A stretch of 64,000 nt of DNA from Streptomyces sp. TRM68367 (GCF_014495685.1 NZ_JACTVI010000015.1:1-64000); one strand, 5' to 3'. Numbered from the stretch's first letter, positions 34,326 through 43,217 are shown. Program-made: numbers and translations. The notes: a model not told the origin generated them from the letters alone.

Positions 34326-35090
34326 TCACAGCACGCTCGTCATGCCGCCGTCGACGTACAGCACCTGTCCGCTGACGAAGTCCGCGGCAGGGGAGGCGAG
34401 GAACAGCACCCCGCCGACCAGGTCCTCGGTGCGGCCCCAGCGGCCGGCCGGGGTGCGCCGCCGCACCCACGCGCTGAACTCCTCGTCGTCCACCAGGGGC
34501 CTGGTCAGCTCGGTCTCGATGTAGCCGGGGCCGAGCCCGTTGACCTGCACGCCGGACGGACCCCAGTCCGCGCACATGCCCTTGGTGAGCATCTTCAGCG
34601 CGCCCTTGGTCGCGGCGTAGGGCGCGATGCCGGGCCGGACCACCTCGCTCTGCAGCGAGCAGATGTTGATGATCTTGCCGTGGCCGCGTTCGGTCATCCG
34701 TCGGGCCGCCTCGCGGCCGACCAGGAACGCGCTGGTGAGGTTGGTGTCCAGGATGCGGTGCCAGTCGGACTCGGCGAACTCCAGGAGCGGGGCGCGCAGT
34801 TGCATGCCCGCGTTGTTGACCAGGATGTCGAGCGGGCCCACCCGCTCCTCGGCATCCGCGATCCCGGCCGTCACCGACGCCCCGTCGGTGACGTCGAACG
34901 CGGCCGTGTGCACCCGGTCGCCGGGCAGCCCGGCGGCTGCCTTGGCGAGCCGGTCCGGGTCCCGGCCGTTCAGGACGACCGTGCAGCCCGCCTCGGCCAG
35001 GCCGCGGGCGAGTGCGAGTCCGATACCCCGGCTGGAGCCGGTCACCAGGGCCGTGCGGCCGCCGATGTCGAAGAGCGGGTGACTTGTCAT
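34326..35090 (-). CDS. idnO: SDR, gluconate 5-dehydrogenase type
   Basis: A 254-residue SDR with TGSSRGIG cofactor motif (about 18-25), NNAG motif, catalytic Ser in ICSLQSEV and the YxxxK in YAATKGALK. Size and sequence fit gluconate 5-dehydrogenase (5-keto-D-gluconate reductase), which interconverts 5-ketogluconate and D-gluconate. It lies in a gluconate operon (kinase, permease, SDR) 13 bases after the permease. With the idonate dehydrogenase destroyed downstream, it would still serve 5-ketogluconate use. The symbol is by analogy with E. coli. Confidence 0.82.
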   Translation of the reverse strand: MTSHPLFDIGGRTALVTGSSRGIGLALARGLAEAGCTVVLNGRDPDRLAKAAAGLPGDRVHTAAFDVTDGASVTAGIADAEERVGPLDILVNNAGMQLRAPLLEFAESDWHRILDTNLTSAFLVGREAARRMTERGHGKIINICSLQSEVVRPGIAPYAATKGALKMLTKGMCADWGPSGVQVNGLGPGYIETELTRPLVDDEEFSAWVRRRTPAGRWGRTEDLVGGVLFLASPAADFVSGQVLYVDGGMTSVL

Positions 35091-35103
35091 CGTCGTAGCG
35101 CTC

Positions 35104-36501
35104 CTAGATGACCAGGGACAACAGCAGGACGATGCCGCCCGCGACCACGGAGATGATGCACTCCATGACCGACCAGGTCTTCAGGGTCTGGCCGACGCTG
35201 AGCCCGAAGTACTCCTTGACCAGCCAGAATCCGGCATCGTTGACATGGCTCAGGAAGAGCGAGCCGGCGCCGATGGCCAGCACGAGCAGGGCGGCGTGGG
35301 TGGTCGACATGTCGGCCGCGAGTGGCGCGACCAGACCGGCCGCCGAGACCGTCGCCACCGTCGCCGAGCCGGTCGCCAGCCGGATCGCCACGGCGATCAG
35401 CCAGGCCAGCAGCAGCGCCGGGATCGACCAGTCCTTGGAGATGTCCAGGATCATCTGACCCACACCGGAGTCGATCAGCGTCTGCTTGAAGCCGCCGCCC
35501 GCGCCGACGATCAGCAGGATGCCCGCGATGGGTCCGAGGCTCTTCTCGACGAGCGGCGAGATCCGCTGCTTGGAGAACCCGGCGGGCCGCAGCAGCGTGA
35601 AGATGCCGACGAGCACGGCCGCGAGCAGGGCGATCATCGGGGCGCCGACGACGTCGAAGACGCGCTGGAGAGGGTTCTCCGGGTCGTCGACGACGATGTC
35701 GACCAGCGCCTTGGCGAGCATCAGGACCACCGGCAGCAGGACCGTGAACAGCGTGGCGCCGAAGCCGGGGCGCTTGTCCAGTTCCTCGGAGGCCCGCTGG
35801 GGGATCATCTTCTCCGGGGCCGGGACGTCCACCCAGCGGGCGGCGTACCGCGCGAACAGCGGACCGGCGATGATCACCGTCGGTATGGCGACCAGGATGC
35901 CGAGCGCGAGCGTGACGCCCAGGTCGGCCTTGACCGCGTCGATCGCGACCAGCGGGCCGGGGTGCGGCGGGACCAGGCCGTGCATCACGGACAGGCCCGC
36001 GAGCGCCGGTATGCCGATGCGCATCAGGGAGTAGTTGCCGCGCTTGGCGACCATCAGCACGACCGGGATCAGCAGCACGATGCCGACCTCGAAGAACAGC
36101 GGCAGGCCGATCACCGAGGCGATCAGCACCATCGCCCAGGGCATCGAGCGGCCGCCCGCCTTCTCCAGGATGGTGTCGACGATCTGGTCGGCGCCGCCCG
36201 AGTCGGCGAGCATCTTGCCGAGGATCGCGCCGAGGGCGATCAGCACGCCCACACCGGCGACGGTGGTGCCGAGGCCGGTGCTGAAGCTGGTGAGCACCTT
36301 GTCGAGCGGTGCGCCGGCGAAGGCGCCGAGCGCCAGTGACCCGATGGTCAGCGCCAGGAACGCGTGCAGCTTGAACTTGGTGATGAGCAGGACGATGACG
36401 GCGATGCCCGCCAGGACGGCGATGCCCAGCTGAGCGTGGCCGGCCGAGGTGATCGGCTCGGGTGCGTCCGCTGCCAGCATCTCCACGCTGAGTCTGGTCA
36501 C
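35104..36501 (-). CDS. gntP: GntP-family gluconate:H+ symporter
   Basis: A 465-residue membrane protein with about twelve to fourteen helices. GntP signatures are present: GLPLFFEVGIVLLIPV, HGLVPPHPGPLVAIDA, GGGFKQTLIDSGVG, RLATGSATVATVSAAG and FLSHVNDAGFWLVKEY. It imports gluconate or related sugar acids. GTG 36501 follows AGGGA. It sits between the gluconokinase upstream (127 bases) and the SDR downstream (13 bases), all under the divergent GntR-type regulator. Confidence 0.93.
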   Translation of the reverse strand: MTRLSVEMLAADAPEPITSAGHAQLGIAVLAGIAVIVLLITKFKLHAFLALTIGSLALGAFAGAPLDKVLTSFSTGLGTTVAGVGVLIALGAILGKMLADSGGADQIVDTILEKAGGRSMPWAMVLIASVIGLPLFFEVGIVLLIPVVLMVAKRGNYSLMRIGIPALAGLSVMHGLVPPHPGPLVAIDAVKADLGVTLALGILVAIPTVIIAGPLFARYAARWVDVPAPEKMIPQRASEELDKRPGFGATLFTVLLPVVLMLAKALVDIVVDDPENPLQRVFDVVGAPMIALLAAVLVGIFTLLRPAGFSKQRISPLVEKSLGPIAGILLIVGAGGGFKQTLIDSGVGQMILDISKDWSIPALLLAWLIAVAIRLATGSATVATVSAAGLVAPLAADMSTTHAALLVLAIGAGSLFLSHVNDAGFWLVKEYFGLSVGQTLKTWSVMECIISVVAGGIVLLLSLVI

Positions 36502-36628
36502 GGTGGGGTTTCCCTTGCGTGTACGGGGACTGGGGAATGCGGGGGGTGGCCTGCTCTGGGGGAGGCAGCGGCCGGGGCCTGGTCTCCGGTTCGGCCGGCC
36601 TGGTTTCCGTCCGGCCGGGGCCGGCCGG

Positions 36629-37147
36629 TTACCGGCCCGGTTCGGGGAGGGCGTCGAGGGCGATCGTCGCCCGCTCGGCGATCTCCTCGGGGCTGCCTGC
36701 GACGTCCACCTCGACGCCCGCCTCGTCCGCCTGCAACGGCTGCAGCGCGGCGAACTGGGAGTCGAGCAGCGCCGTGGGCATGAAGTGCCCCTGCCGGTGC
36801 GACATCCGGTCCTCGACGAGCGCGCGGTCCCCGGTCAGGTGCACGAAGACCACATCGGGCGCGGCGGCCCGCAGCCGGTCGCGGTACGACCGCTTCAGCG
36901 CCGAGCAGCTGACCACCCCGCCGAGCCCGGCCCGCCGGTGCGCCCAGGCGCCGATGGCATCCAGCCAGGGCCGGCGGTCCTCGTCGGTGAGTGGGGTGCC
37001 GGCCGACATCTTGGCGATGTTGGCCGGCGGGTGGAAGTCGTCGCCCTCGGCGTACGGAACGCCGAGCCTGGCCGCGAGCAGGGGGCCGATGGTGGTCTTG
37101 CCGGTGCCCGAGACGCCCATGACCACGACGACATGGGGGGTGTTCAT
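36629..37147 (-). CDS. gntK: Gluconokinase
   Basis: A 172-residue cytoplasmic kinase with P-loop GVSGTGKTT (residues 11-19), substrate motif EGDDFHPPANIAKMSAG, PLTDEDRRPWL and the CSALKRSYRD block. These are the full set of GntK motifs and the length is normal. It phosphorylates gluconate to 6-phosphogluconate for the pentose phosphate pathway. It is the first gene of the operon and its promoter region (37148-37295) is shared with the divergent regulator. Confidence 0.93.
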   Translation of the reverse strand: MNTPHVVVVMGVSGTGKTTIGPLLAARLGVPYAEGDDFHPPANIAKMSAGTPLTDEDRRPWLDAIGAWAHRRAGLGGVVSCSALKRSYRDRLRAAAPDVVFVHLTGDRALVEDRMSHRQGHFMPTALLDSQFAALQPLQADEAGVEVDVAGSPEEIAERATIALDALPEPGR

Positions 37148-37295
37148 GCTGCCCTCGCTGTCCGCTTGTCCTCGTCGACATGTGTCGACATGCGATGCCG
37201 ACGCAACTGAAACTCATTAGGTAAGACGAACTCAAGAGCTTGTTATAAATAAGTCTGACTTTTTGATTCGGTGACGGGCCACGTACGCTGAGTGC
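37148..37295. promoter_or_regulatory. Divergent promoter/operator region of the gluconate operon
   Basis: This 148-base gap between gntK and the GntR regulator is strikingly AT-rich for the window around 37210-37270. It contains TTATAAAT, a -10-like element, and the half-site pair GTAAGAC ... GTCTGAC (37221-37258). It should hold both promoters and the operator of the FCD-type regulator. I cannot fix the exact operator from one copy. Confidence 0.5.
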
Positions 37296-37997
37296 ATGAG
37301 CACACCGGGCCGGGGGCTGCACGGCCACGTACTGGACACCCTCGGCCCCGAAATCACCGCGGGTGAGTACTCGCCGGGCAGCGTGTTGCGTACGGACGAG
37401 TTGGCACAGCGCTTCGACGTGTCACGCTCGGTGATGCGCGAGGCGGTCCGCGTGCTGGAGTCCATGCACCTGGTCGAGTCCCGCCGCCGCGTGGGCGTCA
37501 CGGTCCTGCCGAAGTCCGAGTGGAACGTCTACGACCCGCAGGTCATCCGCTGGCGCCTGGCGGGCAAGGACCGCCCCCAGCAACTGCGTTCCCTCACCAT
37601 GCTGCGCTCCGCGGTCGAACCGGTGGCCGCGGGCCTGGCGGCGAAGAACGCCAACGCGGACCAGTGCGCCGCGCTGACCGAGTGCGCGCTCGGCATGGTG
37701 GCCAACTCACGCGGCCACAAGCTGGAGGGCTACCTCGTCCACGACGTCGCCTTCCACCGCGTGATCCTCAACGCCTCCGGCAACGAGATGTTCGCCCGGC
37801 TGGGCGACGTCGTCGCCGAGGTGCTGGCCGGCCGCACCCACCACGACGTCATGTTCCACGACCCCGACCCGGCCGCCGTCACCCTCCACGTCCAGGTCGC
37901 CGAGGCGGTCCGCGCGGGCGACGCCACCCGGGCGGAGCAACTCACCCGGGAAATCACGGTGGGGGCGCTCGAGGAGCTGGACATCCTGGCGCCTTAG
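37296..37997 (+). CDS. gntR: FadR/GntR-family (FCD) gluconate regulator
   Basis: A 233-residue repressor. The N-terminal winged helix contains LRTDELAQRFDVSRSVMREAV and the wing ESRRRVGVTV. The C-terminal FCD domain has metal-site residues in LVHDVAFHRVILNASGN and LHVQVAEAVRAGD. It is divergent from gluconokinase, permease and SDR genes, so gluconate or 6-phosphogluconate is the expected inducer. An IS-end-like sequence begins three bases after its stop, so the right-hand border of the core genome lies here. Confidence 0.9.
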   Translation: MSTPGRGLHGHVLDTLGPEITAGEYSPGSVLRTDELAQRFDVSRSVMREAVRVLESMHLVESRRRVGVTVLPKSEWNVYDPQVIRWRLAGKDRPQQLRSLTMLRSAVEPVAAGLAAKNANADQCAALTECALGMVANSRGHKLEGYLVHDVAFHRVILNASGNEMFARLGDVVAEVLAGRTHHDVMFHDPDPAAVTLHVQVAEAVRAGDATRAEQLTREITVGALEELDILAP

Positions 37998-38000
37998 GGA

Positions 38001-38021
38001 TCCTTGCACTATGGGCGCCCG
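38001..38021. repeat. IS-end-like sequence, left border of the island
   Basis: TCCTTGCACTATGGGCGCCCG matches, in 19 of 21 positions, the reverse complement of 50259-50279, which lies downstream of the IS982 transposase remnant. Weaker similarity continues for about 40 bases inward (GGTCTGGTGCCGTGC against GGCCTGGCACCGCAC). It lies immediately after the gntR stop and marks the left end of inserted DNA. Confidence 0.55.
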
Positions 38022-38072
38022 ATGAGGTCGCGTGGTCTGGTGCCGTGCATCGCCAGGCGCCGGAGAGCCCTC

Positions 38073-38114
38073 GATGGGGGTGCCCCCGCTCGAGCGGAGC
38101 CGAGAGTGGGGGAG
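38073..38114. repeat. Streptomyces intergenic palindromic repeat
   Basis: The tract contains GGGGGTGCCCCCGCTCGAGC followed by GGAGCCGAGAGTGGGGGAGG. It is a partly palindromic intergenic repeat that I recognise as widespread between Streptomyces genes. It probably folds and has no coding role. Confidence 0.5.
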
Positions 38115-38159
38115 GAGCTACTAGTGTCCTGCGCCCGGTAGTCCGTCGTTGGATCTTGC

Positions 38160-38626
38160 ATGAGTTCTTCTGCCGGGGTGCCGGTGCCGCGTCGTGGTCC
38201 GAAGCTGGAACCGCTGCTGCTCGGCGATGACGAACGTGCTGTTCTGGAACGCTGGACGAGGCGGGCGAACTCCGCCCAGGCGCTGGCGTTACGGGCGCGG
38301 ATCGTGCTGGCCTGTGCCGGACCTGACGTCCCGCCCATCGTCGAAGTGGCCCGCCACCTGCGGTTTTCCGCGGACACGGTCCGCAAATGGCGGCGGCGGT
38401 TCCTCGCCGAGCGGCTGGACGGCCTGGCCGACGAGCCCCGGCCGGGCCGGCCGCCCACCATCGGTGTCGACCAGGTCGAAGCGGTCGTGATCGCCACACT
38501 GGAGGGGACCCCGAAGAACGCCACGCACTGGTCGCGCAAATCGATGGCCGAGCACAGCGGCCTGTCCAAGTCCACAGTTGGCCGGATCTGGCGGAAGTTC
38601 CAGCTCAAGCCGCACCTGGAGGTTGA
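38160..38626 (+). pseudogene. 5' fragment of an IS630-family transposase
   Basis: The frame opens with an N-terminal segment ending GDDERAVLERWTRRANSAQ, then the homeodomain-like helix-turn-helix VARHLRFSADTVRKWRRRF, then GLADEPRPGRPPTIG and THWSRKSMAEHSGLSKSTV. This is the N-terminal half of an IS630-type transposase. Family sequence stops at FQLKPH (about 38620) and the whole DDE catalytic domain is absent. The start context 38132-38159 (GTGTCCTGCGCCCGGTAG) looks like the element's left end. It is inactive. Confidence 0.8.
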
Positions 38627-39000
38627 AGTGGGCGTGACGAGGCGCAACCCTGGGCCAAGCCGGAGCAGCAGGCCCTCGCCCTGCCGCACGGTTCTGCTCC
38701 CGGTCCTGGTCCGCGATGGCGCGGCGGCGGGCGTCAGCCTTGCGCTTGAAGGCGGCGAACCGGGCGAGGTTCTCCGGCGTACGCATCCACGTCGCGGGGT
38801 CGGTCGTCCGGCCCTCCAGCAGCTCCGGCATCGCGGCCTGCTGGTGGGCGTGGACGGCGGCGGCCCGCTGCGCCGGGGTGAGAGCGGCATCCCGGTCCGG
38901 GTGGTCGACGGCGTGCGGCTCGGTCGCCGCCTGGTCGTGATTGTGGCGGCTCTTCTCTCCGGCCTGCGCCACCAGTTCGGAAGGCCTGGAAGCCGGTCGC
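38627..39000 (-). pseudogene. Fragment of an unrecognised, possibly plasmid-borne gene
   Basis: On the minus strand from about 39000 the frame reads LVAQAGEKSRHNHDQAATEP, then TPAQRAAAVHAHQQAAMPEL, ATWMRTPENLARFAAFKRKA and DARRRAIADQDREQN. It ends against the IS630 fragment. The hydrophilic, Ala/Arg/Gln-rich composition resembles proteins of Streptomyces integrative elements, but I cannot name the family. It appears truncated at its 3' end by the transposase fragment. Confidence 0.35.
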
Positions 39001-39022
39001 GCCTGCGCTGCCGGGACGCTAC

Positions 39023-39043
39023 CCAGATGATCAATTCCAAGGG
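39023..39043. repeat. Copy 2 (inverted) of the TTGGAATTGATCA motif
   Basis: The minus strand reads CCCCTTGGAATTGATCATCTG. The same word is found at 391-410 and 49488-49507 on the plus strand. It is probably part of a transposable-element end. Confidence 0.45.
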
Positions 39044-39052
39044 GTCACCGGG

Positions 39053-39339
39053 GTGACGATCACCCCTCGTCCTCGTGCCGGCCGACCTCGTCGGCCGGTG
39101 CTACGCCTTCCTCGTGCTCACGCCCGGCTCCCTGCTCGGGGCGCCGGCCATGCGGGCGCTCGGTCAGCAACGTGGAGAATGCCGTCCGGCACGACGGCCA
39201 GCGGGCAATTGCGCACCCTACCTCCGGCACCACCACCGCCGACGCGGTGGTGGTGCCGGTCCGGCGTCCGGCCGGGGGCGTCGGCCGCGGCTGACGCCGT
39301 CGCGCGGCACACCAGCGCACGCCGCGCCGCGTTCGTAGC
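39053..39339. other. Island DNA without a recognised gene
   Basis: A 287-base stretch between the motif at 39023 and the IS481 remnant. It includes a GGTGGTGGTGCCGGTCCGGCG-like palindromic patch near 39245, where CACCACCACCGC is followed closely by GCGGTGGTGGTG. Short open frames on both strands have no convincing start or family. It is probably decayed mobile DNA. Confidence 0.35.
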
Positions 39340-39719
39340 GGCGTATGACACGGCCCGTTGCCCGATCCAGGCAGGTGAGGCAGGCCATGCTGAAGCGGGT
39401 CAGGCGCGGTGCACGGTCGAGGGCGTCAGCCGCAGCAGGTGCGATGCGGGCCGGTCCCCACCGGCGCAGGACGCGGACCTTGATGATCCGGCGTTCGGTA
39501 CGGGGCGGGGGTGCGGCGCGGGCTGATGTGCGGGCGGGAGGACCGGTCGCACATCCCGGCCTCGCCGAACTGCCGGTAGCGATCCGTCCATCGCCGGGCT
39601 GTGGTCGGCGAGACCTGGAAGCGCTCGGCGGCCCGGCGCAGGGGCCAGCCGTCCTCAACCACGCAGCGGGCCAGACGCAGACGGCCGGTCTCGGCCAGGG
39701 GTGCACTACGGTGGGGCAC
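39340..39719 (-). pseudogene. Decayed IS481-family transposase (5' part)
   Basis: From GTG 39719 the frame reads APLAETGRLRLARCVVEDGW and PLRRAAERFQVSPTTARRW, a helix-turn-helix of IS481 transposases, up to SSRPHISPRRTP. The reading then shifts frame and continues as RTERRIIKVRVLRRWGPARI, with LTPSTVHRA in a third frame, ending near TCLDRATGRVIRRYER. At least two frameshifts and loss of the integrase core make it non-functional. Confidence 0.75.
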
Positions 39720-39838
39720 GAGGGCCTTTCTGTTGGTGTAGACGTCGCAATCCACACCGAACCGGAAGGCCCTCACCTGTTCAAGATCCCTCAGCCGAGA
39801 CCTCGCTCACCCGTCCACAAGCTCCCGGGACAGAACAT

Positions 39839-40447
39839 CTAGGGCGACTCGTCGGGCTGGCCCGGGACGGCCGTCAGGCGGCGGTAGCACTCGTGCAGGA
39901 ACTCCTCGTGCCGGGTGAACAGTTCGTCGTCCGGGGCCTCCCCGAAGACCAGCCGGACGATCTGCGGCACCGCGAACCAGTAGTTGACCATTCCGAGCAG
40001 TACGACCAGCAGATGCCTCGGATCGAGCGCCGGATCCACGGAACCGTCGGCCTGCGCCGCACGGATCGCGGCGAGTTTGTCGTCGTAGTGTCCCTGGCGG
40101 ACGCGCAGGGCCTCCGGGGTGAGTCCGTCCGATCTCTCCAGCCCTTCCCACAGACACAGCCGCAGGAACTCCGGATGCGCCCGATGGTGCCGGAACAGCT
40201 CCGCCACGTACTTGTCGAGCTTGTCGGCCTGGGGTGACACCCCGTCGCCGTTGGTACGCAGGTACTCGCTCAGGACCCGATCGAGCAGTTGCTCCTTGTT
40301 GCCGAAGTAGCGGTAGATCGACTCCTTGTTGGCGCGGGCGTTGAGGGCGATGCGGTCGACTCGCGCTCCTGCCAGCCCATAGGCGGCGAACTCCTGCAGG
40401 GCGGACGTCAGGATGCGTTCACGAGTCGCCGCCGGATCGTATGCCAT
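39839..40447 (-). CDS. TetR-family regulator of the island
   Basis: A 202-residue repressor with helix-turn-helix at about residues 8-52 (RERILTSALQEFAAYGLAGA ... ARANKESIYRYFGNKEQLLD). Its C-terminal domain (LFRHHRAHPEFLRLCLWEGLE) is a general TetR ligand domain and does not look like the ScbR/ArpA butyrolactone-receptor type. It is divergent from the MFS exporter, and a long inverted repeat lies in their shared 156-base gap. The ATG follows GAAAGGA. The likely ligand is the exporter's substrate. Confidence 0.87.
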   Translation of the reverse strand: MAYDPAATRERILTSALQEFAAYGLAGARVDRIALNARANKESIYRYFGNKEQLLDRVLSEYLRTNGDGVSPQADKLDKYVAELFRHHRAHPEFLRLCLWEGLERSDGLTPEALRVRQGHYDDKLAAIRAAQADGSVDPALDPRHLLVVLLGMVNYWFAVPQIVRLVFGEAPDDELFTRHEEFLHECYRRLTAVPGQPDESP

Positions 40448-40531
40448 GGGCAGTCCTTTCCTCTTCCAATGGAGAAGCGGGCGCCAGCCAAAGCACAGCC
40501 AACGCCGCAGCCGCTCAGTTTACAACTATTT

Positions 40532-40586
40532 AGTTTGACCGCCCGGTTGGATTATGGGGTAATCAATCCAACCAGTTGGTCAAACT
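40532..40586. promoter_or_regulatory. Long inverted repeat between tetR and MFS exporter
   Basis: Arms 40532-40553 (AGTTTGACCGCCCGGTTGGATT) and 40565-40586 pair in 19 of 22 positions around an 11-base centre. The right arm contains the small palindrome CCAACCAGTTGG. Position between divergent promoters suggests two TetR operator copies facing each other. Confidence 0.7.
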
Positions 40587-40603
40587 GAACGGTTGGAGCA
40601 GCG

Positions 40604-41893
40604 GTGTCCGTACAGTTGGTGGCAGATCAGGCGGGCGGCATCCCGCGACGGCTGGTGTGGCTGCTGACACTCGTGTGCGGCGTCACCGTGGCGAACCTCT
40701 ACTACACACAGCCACTGCTGCACGAGGTGGCGAGCGGCTTCCACGTCTCGGAGAGCGACGCGGGCCTCGTGGTCACCGCCACCCAGGTCGGCTATGCGGT
40801 GGCCCTGGTCCTGCTCGTCCCTCTGGGGGACATCGTCCGCCAGCGCCCCCTGGTGTGCGGGCTGCTGATCGCCGACGCCGTGGCCCTGGCCGCCTGTGCC
40901 GGAGCGCCCACGTTGCAGGCACTGACCGGTGCCGGGCTGCTGGTGGGCATCACCTCGGTGGTCGTCCAGATCCTGGTGCCCTTCGCGGCCACCCTGGCCG
41001 CCGACCACCAACGCAATCGGGTCATCGGCACGCTGCTCAGCGGCATGCTGCTCGGTGTCCTGCTGTCCCGGACCTTCGCCGGCGTGGTCTCCGGACTGGC
41101 CGGCTGGCGGACCGTCTACGCCCTGGCGGCCGTCTTCATGCTGCTGGCGGCCGCACTGCTGTACGGGCTGCTCGGAACGCGGTCGCCGGAGCTGTCCATC
41201 ACCTACCGGCGGCAGATGCGCTCCATCGCCTCCCTCGCGGTCGGCCAGCCCGTGCTCAGGCGCCGGTCCCTGATCGGAGCGCTGATATACGGCGCGTTCA
41301 ACTGCTTCTGGACCACCGCCGCGTTCCTGCTGACGACTCACCCGTACCATTTCAGCCAGGGCGAGATCGGCCTGTTCGGCCTGGTCGGCGTGGCCGGAGC
41401 GCTCACCACCAACGTGGCGGGCCGCCATCTGACCGCCTCACGGCAGGTGATCCTCTCGGGCACGCTGCTGGCGGCCCTGGTCGCCTCGTTCGCGGCCATG
41501 GCGCTCGGCAGGTGGAGCTTCGTCCTTCTGGTCCTGGGCGTCCTGGTCATGGATGCCGCGGTGCAGGGGATCCATCTGCTCAACCAGAGCGTCGTCTACG
41601 GGCTGCTGCCCCAAGCGCGGGCCCGTCTGACCGTGGTCTACATGACGAGTTACTTCATCGGAGGCGGCGCCGGTTCTGCGATCGGCTCCCTCGCCTACCG
41701 CCACGACGGCTGGGTCGGTGCCAGCGTGGCCGGCGGCCTGATGTCCCTGGGCGCCCTGGCGGTGTGGGGCTACGGCACCCTGCGCCGCCCGCGCCGCCGG
41801 GAGACCGACTCCGGCTCCGCCGAACGGGCTGCGGGGCGCCGGCACTCGACACACTCGGTGACAGGCGTCGGGCCTCCCCCGACCGACGGCTGA
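40604..41893 (+). CDS. MFS exporter
   Basis: A 429-residue protein with twelve membrane helices and the start block LTLVCGVTVANLYYTQPLL followed by SDAGLVVTATQVGYAVALVL, characteristic of the small YnfM/sugar-efflux-like MFS exporters. The cytoplasmic loop VPLGDIVRQRPLV replaces the canonical GRR motif. GTG 40604 follows GGAG. It is divergent from and probably repressed by the TetR protein at 39839. In this island it is the obvious candidate to export the product of the AfsA-like operon. Confidence 0.85.
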   Translation: MSVQLVADQAGGIPRRLVWLLTLVCGVTVANLYYTQPLLHEVASGFHVSESDAGLVVTATQVGYAVALVLLVPLGDIVRQRPLVCGLLIADAVALAACAGAPTLQALTGAGLLVGITSVVVQILVPFAATLAADHQRNRVIGTLLSGMLLGVLLSRTFAGVVSGLAGWRTVYALAAVFMLLAAALLYGLLGTRSPELSITYRRQMRSIASLAVGQPVLRRRSLIGALIYGAFNCFWTTAAFLLTTHPYHFSQGEIGLFGLVGVAGALTTNVAGRHLTASRQVILSGTLLAALVASFAAMALGRWSFVLLVLGVLVMDAAVQGIHLLNQSVVYGLLPQARARLTVVYMTSYFIGGGAGSAIGSLAYRHDGWVGASVAGGLMSLGALAVWGYGTLRRPRRRETDSGSAERAAGRRHSTHSVTGVGPPPTDG

Positions 41894-42079
41894 CGACCGT
41901 TCAGCAACGTCCGTCGACCGCCCCGTCAACCGTAGATCGCCGACTGCCGACCCCGCCACGCTCCTCCGTTTCTGTCCTCGCGCACACCGCTGCCGGTATG
42001 CCGTCATGCCCGACGTGGCAGCCCGCACGGCACCAGCAGATGTAAAGCCCCACACCATTCACGCGAAGAGGAGACAGCA

Positions 42080-43102
42080 ATGTCAGAGTCAATCTTGGCA
42101 GCCGCCACCGCACCGGAGGCCGGGGCGCGGTCCCTGGTGGAGACGGTCGCCGGGCCGATCCCCCTCGACTCGCTCGACGTCACGCTGATGCACGAGCACC
42201 TCTTCGTACTCACCCCGGACGTCCAGCAAAACCAGCCGCACCTGTGGAACGAGGAGGAACGGATCGAGGACGCCGTCGTTCGGCTCACTGCCGCCCACGA
42301 CATGGGCGTACGGACCTTCGTCGACCTCACGGTCATCGGCCAGGGCCGGTTCGTGCCCCGGGTGCAAAAGGTCGCCGCCCGGGTACCCCTCAACATCATC
42401 GTGGCCACGGGGGTGTACACCTACCACGACGTCCCGTACTTCTTTCACTACCGCGGACCCGGTCGGCTCTTCGAACAGCCGGAGCCGATCACCGAGTTGC
42501 TCATCCGGGACATCACGGCCGGTATCGCGGACACCGGCGTCAAGGCGGCGGTCCTCAAGTGCGCCACCGAAGAGGAGGGTCTCTCCGAGGGCGTCGAGCG
42601 CGTCCTGCGCGCCACCGCCCGGGCCCACCGGGCGACCGGCACCCCCATCACCACGCACTCCAACGCCTTCCTGCGCAACGGCCTGCTCCAGCAGAAGGTG
42701 TTCCGCGAGGAGGGCGTCGACCTGAGCAACGTGATCATCGGCCACAGCGGCGACACCGACGACCTCGACTACCTCAAGCAGCTCATGGACGCCGGCTCAA
42801 TGATCGGCATGGACCGGTTCGGCCTGGACAACTTCACCCCGCACGGCACGCGGGTCAAGATCGTGGCGGACCTGGTAGCGGCCGGCTACGCCGACCGCAT
42901 GGTCCTCTCGCACGACTGCCCCTGCCACATCGACTACTTCACCGACGAGCAGCGGGCCGAGGCGCTTCCGGACTGGGATTACACCCACCTGCACAAGCGG
43001 GTGCTGCCAGCCCTGAGGGAGCTCGGGGTCAGCGAGTCCGCCCTGCGCACGATGCTCGTGGACAACCCGCGCCGCTACTTCGAGCAGGTCAGCCCCTACT
43101 GA
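42080..43102 (+). CDS. Phosphotriesterase-family (lactonase-like) metallohydrolase
   Basis: A 340-residue TIM-barrel hydrolase with the full binuclear metal set of the phosphotriesterase family: HxH at His38/His40 (MHEHLF), bridging Lys160 (VLKCATEEEG), His193 (TTHSNA), His222 (IGHSGD) and Asp279 (SHDCPC). Bacterial relatives are mostly lactonases that open acyl-homoserine or butyro-type lactones, with weak phosphotriesterase activity. ATG 42080 follows GAGGAGA. It precedes an aldo/keto reductase and an AfsA-like operon, so a lactone made or sensed by this island is a plausible substrate. That link is inference. Confidence 0.85.
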   Translation: MSESILAAATAPEAGARSLVETVAGPIPLDSLDVTLMHEHLFVLTPDVQQNQPHLWNEEERIEDAVVRLTAAHDMGVRTFVDLTVIGQGRFVPRVQKVAARVPLNIIVATGVYTYHDVPYFFHYRGPGRLFEQPEPITELLIRDITAGIADTGVKAAVLKCATEEEGLSEGVERVLRATARAHRATGTPITTHSNAFLRNGLLQQKVFREEGVDLSNVIIGHSGDTDDLDYLKQLMDAGSMIGMDRFGLDNFTPHGTRVKIVADLVAAGYADRMVLSHDCPCHIDYFTDEQRAEALPDWDYTHLHKRVLPALRELGVSESALRTMLVDNPRRYFEQVSPY

Positions 43103-43217
43103 GTCGACTGGTTTTGCCGGTCGTCCGGTACGGCGGGCACGCGACACCTCCGCCCGCCGCCACGACGCTGCCCTCACCTTTCTCTCCCCCACCCTTCTCT
43201 CCATCGGAGGCACCGTC

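Noticed and set aside
38073..38114. GC-rich palindromic tract as a CRISPR repeat or terminator
   Set aside because: It occurs once here without spacers and matches a generic Streptomyces intergenic repeat; the position next to IS debris gives no terminator role.
39839..40447. ScbR/ArpA-type butyrolactone receptor
   Set aside because: The C-terminal domain lacks the resemblance expected of that group and the gene is paired with an exporter rather than with the AfsA-like gene.
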